The notes below the pieces were generated by a model. The model saw nothing but the letters and a program-made list of their open reading frames with translations. It was not told where the DNA came from and ran no database searches. A stretch of 12,227 nt of DNA, from NCBI GenBank assembly GCA_017538465.1, contig JAFYIW010000005.1:1-12227 (forward strand), read 5' to 3'. How positions within the stretch are numbered: the stretch's first letter is position 1; every line of letters starts with the position of its first letter. The position numbers were made by a program, and so were the translations under genes. Below, piece after piece: positions 7,146 through 12,227 of the stretch. This DNA comes from Victivallales bacterium (GTDB lineage Bacteria > Verrucomicrobiota > Lentisphaeria > Oligosphaerales > Oligosphaeraceae).

Positions 7146-10100
7146 TCATTTGCCGAGTTCCACGATGCGGAAGTCCTGGCTGTCCAGCTCAAAGGGTTCC
7201 GGCAGTGCAAGTCCAGCACGCCGTGCGGAAAGCTCCACCGTCTGCCGTTCCTCGGTGAGATTGGAGACGACTGCCACGACCGAGCCGTCCTTGCGCACAT
7301 AGCAGCTGGCATAGACGCCAGACACTTGGGAGACGACCGGGCATTCTTCCTTCCAGTATCCGATGAACTGGGCATCGTCAAGCCCGAGGCTTTCCCGCTG
7401 ACGCCACAGCTCCGCGATTTCATCGATGTCCTCGGCGTCATGCGGGCGCACCGGCACGCCATGAACCAGGGCGAGCGCACTGGCCGCCCGATAGCTCGTG
7501 TGCATGGTGAAATGCAGCAGTTCGGAGGCCACGCCGATGTTGTTGCCGGTATAGGCCATGCGGAAGCACTCCGGCGGCAGTGACTTAAAGGCGTACTGGT
7601 CGGCCTCCAGGTTCTCGCCACTCCACAGGGAAGTCGCCCAGGCGGCGGCGGGGGCGTTGTACGCGACGGAAAAATGGAGGTCCACCACCCCCTGCTCGCC
7701 CTTCAGCTGATAGACCAGGGTGTGAATGCGCTTAAGGAAATCCCTGGTGCCCAATCCATTGTAGGTCGCACGCAGATGGCCGTCCCGGTCGATGTAGCCA
7801 CAGCCATGCAGCTCGTCGGTGCATTTTCGGGAATTGGCGGTGCCGTCCAGATAGACGCCGTCCATGCCCGTCTCCAGAATCGCCTCCCGGAGTCTGTAGA
7901 GCATCAGGTTCTGGTAGAATCTGTTGTTGCATACCCACCAGGTATGCTGCGGAAAGCCGGTCTCCTTTTCCAGAAAGTCCCCCGCCGAGGAGAAGTCACT
8001 TCCGGGAGTGTAGGTCAAGAGCCGCGATTCGTTCCATTCGGGCGCGAGTTCGCTGTAGAGGAAGCCGATGGCATACGGGAAGGCCAAGATGCCCTGTTCG
8101 TGCGCTTTGGCCACGAGGCTCTTGACGCCGTCGGAATACTCGGTGCCCGGCAGCGGCGGATAGCCAAAGGCCTTGCCGTTGCGCCAGATGATGAAACTCC
8201 TCATGCCGGCGTCGGCATAATAGTCGAAGATGGATTTGCCGCCGCGCTGGTCAACAGTGCATGTCAGCTCGCCGCAGTAGGGACGGATGTTCACGCAGCG
8301 CTTCACCCAGGCGGATTCCGTCATCGGACGGATGGGCGTGGCCGTCAGCGCGAACTCGTATTCCAGGGTATCGTTGGCCTTCAAAGCGACTTCCTCGTCA
8401 ACGGGATGCATTTCAAAGACCACCGTGGCCCCGTCGGGTGCGACCGTCAGCTCCAGGGCCTTGGGATTGCCCACCGGGAACCAGTACTGGTCCGAGTCCG
8501 CCAGATAGCTGATTCCCCGTTCCTCGTCGCCCATGAAGAGCACTGGTATGAAGTCGAAGGACTGGTCCGCCTGGATGGCGGCCTCTTCGTTAAGCGTCTG
8601 CAAGGTGGCCTTGATGTATTTCCGGTTCAGCGGGAAAACGAAGTGCAGACGGTTCACCGTGAGGTCGCGTCTGGCAGTCAGCTTCACCTTGATGCGGTCG
8701 AAGCCGTCATACTCGATGGCATGCCGAGCCGTCAATTCCACGTCGTCGTTTTCAGCCGCCTGCAGCAGTTCCACCAAGGAAGGCGTGTTCTTGAGGACCT
8801 CCAGCTTGCGGGAAGTGAGGCGGACATCGTCAGTTCCATCAAGGGACAGGCGATATTCCGACGGAGTGGCGGAAAGCATTGCCCCGGAATAGAATTCGCA
8901 GGAAAGCGGTTCGTCCCCGAAGGTGTATGTGCGGTTCCATACCGCGACCTCGGTCTGGTCGCCATTCTGGCGGACTTCCATGGGCGTCCAAGGCGGCAGA
9001 ACCTCGTCCGTGACGCCGAGGTCATTCAAGTACAGTTCTTTGTTCTCCACTACCCGGACCTCGAGCGGTCCGGCTTTGCTGAAGAGCACTTTGCCGTCGG
9101 CGTCAAGGATGCGGATTTCCATGTCGTGGCGGCCGGGCTCCACTGCAGTGGTGTCCAGTTCGTCACTCATGCCGAGCCGTTCATCGGCAATCTCCTCGTT
9201 CAAAAGCTCTTTTTCCCAGGCTGTCGCGCCATCCAGCCGCAGTTCCAGGACTTTTGCGGAAAGCGGCACGTCCTCGCAGGCAAGAACCCAGGAAAGCCTT
9301 CGCATCAGATCGGAGTGCTTGAAGGTGAAGGTGCCGTGGCACTGCCCGCCATTTTCGTCCTCCACGCCGGCAAGCGCCAGCACTTCCCGGTTGCTCAGGG
9401 AGCGGTCAAAGAGCGCGAGTTCGTAGAGTTCGCCCATGAAGGAGCCTGCAAACCAAGTCCCCAGCTGGATTTCGGGCAAGCCGATATTCTTGTCGGGCAC
9501 GATATTGACGCCATCCTGACGCCTCACGCACTTGCCATCGCAGTAGGCGATCACCGAGCAGTTGGCCACCATGAAGACAAAGGAATGCAACTGTCCGTCC
9601 GCGATGTCCGTCACGGCGAGCGTGTTTGCGGAGCCGCCGTTTCCGATATCGAAGGAGAGCTGGTTTCCGTGGTCGAAGAAGAGCGAGTAGTTTCGGTTGG
9701 CCCCCAGTTCGTCCACCGAGCCGAAAATCAGCGGAGAAAAGGCCTCCATTGCTTTTCCCCACTCCGGCTCGATGCGCACCTTGAGATAGATGGACAGCCG
9801 CCCCGCCACCTTGAGTCCGGCGGCGTCCTCCGGCACAATCCTGGTGTCCTTTCCATTGAAGAACAAGCCGTTCTGGTCGCCACAACTCGCCGGGACGAAA
9901 GCACCGCTCAGACGCCCCTCGTGACCGTTGCCGGAAAGGTCCTTCAGCGTGCCGTCCGCATTGTAGGTCGTAAAATCATAGAAGAGCTTTGGCATGGAAC
10001 CGGAAAGAGAGTTTAGCGCACCATCGGAATCCGCCGCATTCGCCACTATCATGAGGAAAGAGGCCGCAGCGGCCAAAAGCATCTTGGATGTCATTTTCAT
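7146..10100 (-). CDS. Large secreted glycoside-hydrolase-like protein: LamG domain plus TIM-barrel
   Basis: A 984-residue protein. Residues 1-23 form a signal peptide (SKMLLAAAASFLMIVANAADS). Residues about 38-247 form a LamG/concanavalin-type jelly roll (LFYDFTT, LKDLSGNGHEGRL, GLFFNGKDTRIV, FMGELYELALFDRSLSNREVLAL), which often binds sugars. Residues about 250-590 are beta-rich, including WVLACEDVPL and DGFDRIKVKLTARRDLTVNRLHFVFPL. The remainder looks like a TIM barrel and C-terminal beta domain: GMRSFIIWR (632-640), ILAFPYAIGF (671-680), ETGMDGVYLDGTAN (743-756; D747/D752) and SLWSGENLEADQY (824-836; E829). The DGVYLDG and SGEN stretches are the best candidates for catalytic acids. The architecture resembles the uncharacterised DUF6067/GH123-like hydrolases common in Planctomycetes and Verrucomicrobia, but I cannot name a GH family or substrate. 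AAGGA precedes the ATG at 10100 by 3 nt and an in-frame ATG at 10094 by 9 nt, so the start may be the latter. Confidence 0.88.
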   Translation of the reverse strand: MKMTSKMLLAAAASFLMIVANAADSDGALNSLSGSMPKLFYDFTTYNADGTLKDLSGNGHEGRLSGAFVPASCGDQNGLFFNGKDTRIVPEDAAGLKVAGRLSIYLKVRIEPEWGKAMEAFSPLIFGSVDELGANRNYSLFFDHGNQLSFDIGNGGSANTLAVTDIADGQLHSFVFMVANCSVIAYCDGKCVRRQDGVNIVPDKNIGLPEIQLGTWFAGSFMGELYELALFDRSLSNREVLALAGVEDENGGQCHGTFTFKHSDLMRRLSWVLACEDVPLSAKVLELRLDGATAWEKELLNEEIADERLGMSDELDTTAVEPGRHDMEIRILDADGKVLFSKAGPLEVRVVENKELYLNDLGVTDEVLPPWTPMEVRQNGDQTEVAVWNRTYTFGDEPLSCEFYSGAMLSATPSEYRLSLDGTDDVRLTSRKLEVLKNTPSLVELLQAAENDDVELTARHAIEYDGFDRIKVKLTARRDLTVNRLHFVFPLNRKYIKATLQTLNEEAAIQADQSFDFIPVLFMGDEERGISYLADSDQYWFPVGNPKALELTVAPDGATVVFEMHPVDEEVALKANDTLEYEFALTATPIRPMTESAWVKRCVNIRPYCGELTCTVDQRGGKSIFDYYADAGMRSFIIWRNGKAFGYPPLPGTEYSDGVKSLVAKAHEQGILAFPYAIGFLYSELAPEWNESRLLTYTPGSDFSSAGDFLEKETGFPQHTWWVCNNRFYQNLMLYRLREAILETGMDGVYLDGTANSRKCTDELHGCGYIDRDGHLRATYNGLGTRDFLKRIHTLVYQLKGEQGVVDLHFSVAYNAPAAAWATSLWSGENLEADQYAFKSLPPECFRMAYTGNNIGVASELLHFTMHTSYRAASALALVHGVPVRPHDAEDIDEIAELWRQRESLGLDDAQFIGYWKEECPVVSQVSGVYASCYVRKDGSVVAVVSNLTEERQTVELSARRAGLALPEPFELDSQDFRIVELGK

Positions 10101-10103
10101 TCT

Positions 10104-10109
10104 TCCTTT
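10104..10109 (-). promoter_or_regulatory. Ribosome binding site of the large hydrolase gene
   Basis: AAAGGA on the minus strand. Its 3 nt spacing to the ATG at 10100 is short, whereas the 9 nt to the in-frame ATG at 10094 is normal; it therefore slightly favours the second Met as the true start. Confidence 0.5.
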
Positions 10110-10111
10110 GC

Positions 10112-10125
10112 CGAATACGTTTTCA
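10112..10125 (-). promoter_or_regulatory. Candidate LacI-family operator upstream of the large hydrolase
   Basis: The minus strand reads TGAAAACGTATTCG, an imperfect palindrome around a central CG. It agrees at 12 of 14 positions with the idealised TGAAAACGTTTTCA form bound by many LacI/GalR-family sugar repressors. It ends 11 nt before the hydrolase start codon, where a bound repressor could block transcription or initiation. No LacI-type regulator gene is in the window. This is a motif match only. Confidence 0.4.
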
Positions 10126-10219
10126 ATCCGTTTCCGAATTGACTTAGTATTTGAGCAACACCTTGGAAAACAAGCATGTATTTGGCCTCAGAACCTCAGG
10201 CCTGCAGGCTGCGTGGGCC

Positions 10220-10245
10220 GGGAGGGACGCGCTCCCGCGCGCCCT
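10220..10245. repeat. GC-rich 26-bp dispersed hairpin repeat, copy 1
   Basis: Twelve nucleotides past the stop codon of the solute-binding protein gene. On the plus strand GGG (10224-10226) and CGCGC (10228-10232) can pair with GCGCG (10237-10241) and CCC (10242-10244), with a single A bulge and a TCCC loop. A second copy at 11322-11347 matches at 24 of 26 positions. The same gap also holds GGCCT/AGGCC arms at 10184-10188 and 10198-10202 and a perfect palindrome GCCTGCAGGC at 10200-10209. No T-tract follows on either strand, so it resembles a REP-like or Rho-assisted 3' end element more than an intrinsic terminator. Confidence 0.75.
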
Positions 10246-10257
10246 GTCCATTCTTTT

Positions 10258-11223
10258 CTAGTAGATGGACTCAGGGAAATAGAATTCGGCGGCGTTCTCC
10301 GGTGTGATGACGTCCGCCGGGACAACGACCTTCTTGGGCAGGTCGCCAGCGGCGCCGTTCAAGGCCGCGATGGCTTCCTCGACGCCCGCATAGATCATCT
10401 TCGGTGGATAGGTCACATTGACCGGAATCAGCGGGTCGCGGTCCAGCACCTTCTTGTTGATGAGTTTGTTGCCGCCGCCGCCGATGAAGCACTTGACATC
10501 CGAACGGCCGGACTCCTCGTAGGCCTTGAGCGCCCCCAGAAGCACATCATCGTCGCCCGTCCACACGGCGTCGATTTTCGGGTACTTCTGGAGGAATGCC
10601 TCCATGACCTTGAGTCCCTGCGCGGTGTCCCAGTTGGCGGGCTGGGAATCCAGCACCTGAATCCCCGGATAGTTGGCCATGACCGCCTTGAAGGCCTCCA
10701 CGCGGTCGGTGTTCACCTGACAGGGAACGCCCTCCATAATGACTACAGTGCCCTGCCCTCCAAGAACTTTCGCCAACTGTTCGCCGCAGACGCGCCCGAA
10801 GCCTGGGTTGTCCCCCACGACATCGATGTCCGCGACGGCCCGGCTCAGTCCGCGGTCCACGACCACCAGCATGACACCATTTTCCTTGGCCTCCGCGCAA
10901 ATGTTGGTCAGAGGACCTGGCTCGTGCGGCAGGACCACCAACGCGTCGATGCCCTTGGAGAGCAGCGTCTCAATCTGGTTGACCTGCTCCGTGGAGTCCT
11001 TGGCGGTCACGATTTCAATCGAGAGACCGGGGTTCGCGGCAGTCAGTTCCGCCTTGGCACGCTCCGCCCACCAGACCACGCCACCCGTCCAGCCGTGATC
11101 CGCGCTGGGGATGGAGATGCCAATGCGACGAATGCCGTCGCTTTTCTTGCCACAACTATTCGCAAGCACGAAGCAGGTTCCGGCGACCGCCGCGCAAATC
11201 AACGATTTGATGATGTAATGCAT
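10258..11223 (-). CDS. Periplasmic sugar-binding protein of an ABC importer (RbsB-like)
   Basis: A 321-residue protein of the Peripla_BP_4/RbsB type, which captures a monosaccharide or small sugar and hands it to an ABC permease. The N-terminus (IIKSLICAAVAGTCFVLANSC) is a signal; Cys24 could be a lipid anchor, though ANS before it is an atypical lipobox. The mature part starts with RRIGISIPSADHGWTGGVVWWAERAKAEL, the usual first strand and sugar-facing loop of this family. ALVVLPHEPGPLTNICAEAKENGVMLVVVDRGL and DNPGFGRVCGEQLAKVLGGQGTVVIMEG are classic, as are AVWTGDDDVLLGALKAYEESG (219-239) and the C-terminal VTYPPKMIYAGVEEAIAAL. No permease or ATPase gene is in the window, so partners must lie elsewhere. 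The start ATG lacks a Shine-Dalgarno site and is preceded by a heptamer repeat array. Confidence 0.93.
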   Translation of the reverse strand: MHYIIKSLICAAVAGTCFVLANSCGKKSDGIRRIGISIPSADHGWTGGVVWWAERAKAELTAANPGLSIEIVTAKDSTEQVNQIETLLSKGIDALVVLPHEPGPLTNICAEAKENGVMLVVVDRGLSRAVADIDVVGDNPGFGRVCGEQLAKVLGGQGTVVIMEGVPCQVNTDRVEAFKAVMANYPGIQVLDSQPANWDTAQGLKVMEAFLQKYPKIDAVWTGDDDVLLGALKAYEESGRSDVKCFIGGGGNKLINKKVLDRDPLIPVNVTYPPKMIYAGVEEAIAALNGAAGDLPKKVVVPADVITPENAAEFYFPESIY

Positions 11224-11232
11224 TTAATAGAA

Positions 11233-11320
11233 GGTTAGAGGTTAGAGGTTAGAAGTGAGAAGTGAAAGTCAGGTCTCTGGTTTCAGGTTCCGCCAGCAAG
11301 ATTAGAAGTTAGAGGTTAAA
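11233..11320. repeat. Degenerate heptamer tandem repeats upstream of the solute-binding protein gene
   Basis: Plus-strand heptamers GGTTAGA at 11233, 11240 and 11247, then AGTGAGA at 11254 and AGTGAAA at 11261. After a 4-nt slip come GGTCTCT at 11272, GGTTTCA at 11279 and GGTTCCG at 11286, then, after a 7-nt CCAGCAA, GATTAGA at 11300, AGTTAGA at 11307 and GGTTAAA at 11314. The array occupies nearly the whole gap between the isomerase stop (11364) and the solute-binding protein start (11223), ending 9 nt from that ATG. Confidence 0.8.
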
Positions 11321-11321
11321 T

Positions 11322-11347
11322 GGGAGAGACGCGCTCCAGCGCGCCCT
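11322..11347. repeat. GC-rich 26-bp dispersed hairpin repeat, copy 2
   Basis: Sixteen nucleotides past the stop codon of the isomerase gene and directly abutting the heptamer array. It matches copy 1 at 10220-10245 in 24 of 26 positions. The core CGCGC (11330-11334) pairs with GCGCG (11339-11343) around a TCCA loop; the outer GGG/CCC arm of copy 1 is weakened here by a G-to-A change. No T-tract follows. Confidence 0.75.
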
Positions 11348-11363
11348 TTGGCCTTTCAGGTCT

Positions 11364-12113
11364 TCAGATCCCAAGAATCTGCTTGGTGTTGCTCAGGCAT
11401 TTTTCGACGGCCTCCAGGGGCGGCAACGCGGGACATTCGTATTCGATGATGTACCACTCCGTGGCGCCTGGCCCCGCGCAGAAGTCGAAGAGTTGCTTCC
11501 AGGGGACGTCATCCTCGCCAATCAGCGGTTCGAAGCCCTTGGTCTTGCTCCAGGGCTTGAGGTGGATGGTCTGGCAACGCCCAGGATGCGCATTCAATTC
11601 GGCGACCACATCCGCTCCGCCTGCCATCGCATTTCCGACGTCCAGCTGGACGACAGTGCGCTCGCTGGCGACCGCCATGAAGGTGTCCCACGGACGTTTG
11701 CCGTCCAGCAATTGGAAATCCCCTGGATGACAATGGTAGCCGGTCTTCATCCCGTAGTGCGCCAACTTCTCGGCGACTGCATTGAGTTCCTCGGCGCGTT
11801 TCTTCCATTCGTCATGGCTTTCGGCGTGAAGTGCCGGAATGATGACATATTTGTTGCCGACGGCCAGATTCAACTCGATGGTACGGTCGATGGTGTCCGG
11901 CTGGACATTTTCCCAGAGGGTATGCCAGCCACAACAGACCAGCCCGCTCTCCTTGAGCAACGCCGCGTAGAACTCGGGACAGAATTGCGGCCGCCCGGCA
12001 AACTCCACGCCCTCATAGCCCATCGCCTTGACGGCCTTCATCGTCGCCCACGGGTTCTCGGCCAGTTCTTTATGAACGGAGTATAACTCCAATGCAACAG
12101 GAATGTAGGTCAT
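11364..12113 (-). CDS. Sugar phosphate isomerase/epimerase-like TIM-barrel protein
   Basis: A 249-residue cytosolic protein of the xylose-isomerase-like AP-endonuclease-2 superfamily, whose members isomerise or epimerise sugars and inositols or act as lyases on keto sugars. Typical strands and loops are MKAVKAMGYEGVEFAG (25-40), VCCGWHTLWEN (59-69; H64), KYVIIPAL (88-95), GMKTGYHCHPGDF (121-133), VVQLDVGNA (154-162; D158), IHLKPWSK (183-190; H184), IGEDDVPW (198-205) and YIIEYE (221-226; E224/E226). The H, D, H and E residues probably form the divalent metal site. The ATG at 12113 has no Shine-Dalgarno site and sits within 7 nt of a heptamer array. Its position before a sugar-binding protein and hydrolases suggests it processes the imported sugar, but the specific reaction cannot be named. 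Confidence 0.9.
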   Translation of the reverse strand: MTYIPVALELYSVHKELAENPWATMKAVKAMGYEGVEFAGRPQFCPEFYAALLKESGLVCCGWHTLWENVQPDTIDRTIELNLAVGNKYVIIPALHAESHDEWKKRAEELNAVAEKLAHYGMKTGYHCHPGDFQLLDGKRPWDTFMAVASERTVVQLDVGNAMAGGADVVAELNAHPGRCQTIHLKPWSKTKGFEPLIGEDDVPWKQLFDFCAGPGATEWYIIEYECPALPPLEAVEKCLSNTKQILGI

Positions 12114-12119
12114 TCTAAA

Positions 12120-12197
12120 GTTTAAAGGTTAAAGTTTAAAATTTAAAGGTTAAAGATTAAAGTTGGGGGCTGGGCACGCCAGAGGTGAGAGGTGAGA
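12120..12197. repeat. Heptamer tandem repeats upstream of the isomerase gene
   Basis: Six in-register heptamers on the plus strand: GTTTAAA 12120, GGTTAAA 12127, GTTTAAA 12134, ATTTAAA 12141, GGTTAAA 12148, GATTAAA 12155. A spacer containing GGGGGCTGGGCACGCC follows, then two GGTGAGA heptamers at 12184 and 12191. The unit length and the GGTTAAA unit are shared with the array at 11233-11320. The array starts 6 nt upstream of the isomerase start codon. The remaining bases to the window end show nothing I can assign. Confidence 0.8.
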
Positions 12198-12227
12198 ACG
12201 GGAGTTGCTATGTTAAAAGTGTTGCCC

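Noticed and set aside
7674..10016. Long open frame on the plus strand (780 codons) opposite the large hydrolase gene
   Set aside because: It is antisense to a protein with a signal peptide, LamG domain and barrel motifs. The translation has no recognisable domain, and the openness follows from codon bias of the real gene.
10126..10175. Possible promoter for the large hydrolase (TTGTTT, 18 nt, TACTAA on the minus strand)
   Set aside because: Each hexamer matches the sigma-70 consensus at only about half its positions, so it is not distinguishable from chance in this AT-rich stretch.
9994..11238. Plus-strand open frame (414 codons) opposite the solute-binding protein gene
   Set aside because: It is the mirror frame of a clear RbsB-like gene, runs through the 26-bp repeat and into a heptamer array, and has no domain resemblance.
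11233..12161. Telomere-like or CRISPR-like interpretation of the GGTTAGA/GTTTAAA repeats
   Set aside because: The units are 7 bp, contiguous and variable, with no constant repeat and spacer pattern, and they lie between genes in the interior of the sequence.

Overview
This 12.2 kb window looks like bacterial chromosomal DNA from a polysaccharide-degrading heterotroph. My best guess is a member of the PVC group (Verrucomicrobiota/Lentisphaerota-like). The reasons are a secreted LamG-plus-TIM-barrel hydrolase, a NAGPA-type phosphodiester glycosidase, a xylose-isomerase-like sugar isomerase with a solute-binding protein, few Shine-Dalgarno sites, and a GC-rich dispersed intergenic repeat. This placement is inference from gene content; there is no rRNA or marker gene that settles it. 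I saw no tRNA, rRNA, CRISPR array, transposase or integrase.

The left part (1-2346) is on the plus strand. It holds the 3' end of a GcvH-like lipoyl-domain gene whose lipoyl-lysine position is occupied by Met, a multi-pass membrane protein of unknown function, pyrF (OMP decarboxylase, overlapping the membrane protein gene by 8 bp), and a small carboxymuconolactone decarboxylase/AhpD-like protein with the only textbook Shine-Dalgarno site in the window. A strong stem-loop with a T-tract (2376-2413) closes this block and separates it from a convergent block.

Everything from 2414 to 12113 is on the minus strand. In order of transcription it contains a sugar isomerase/epimerase-like TIM barrel, a periplasmic sugar-binding protein of the RbsB type, a 984-residue secreted glycoside-hydrolase-like protein with an N-terminal LamG domain, a secreted phosphodiester glycosidase, a zinc-ribbon protein, a lipoprotein with a GH99/WbsX-like C-terminal motif, and a GH36-type alpha-galactosidase. 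Together they suggest capture, extracellular trimming and intracellular conversion of a glycan or glycoside, probably one containing alpha-galactose. The zinc-ribbon and lipoprotein genes overlap by 14 bp and form a tight pair. The hydrolase and phosphodiester glycosidase genes are also adjacent. A candidate LacI-family operator lies just upstream of the large hydrolase.

The most unusual non-coding signal is in the intergenic gaps at the right end. Degenerate heptamer tandem repeats of the form GGTTARA/GTTTAAA lie directly upstream of the start codons of both the solute-binding protein and the isomerase. A 26-bp GC-rich imperfect hairpin repeat (two copies, 24/26 identical) lies 12-16 nt past the stop codons of the same two genes. 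No gap between genes exceeds about 200 bp.
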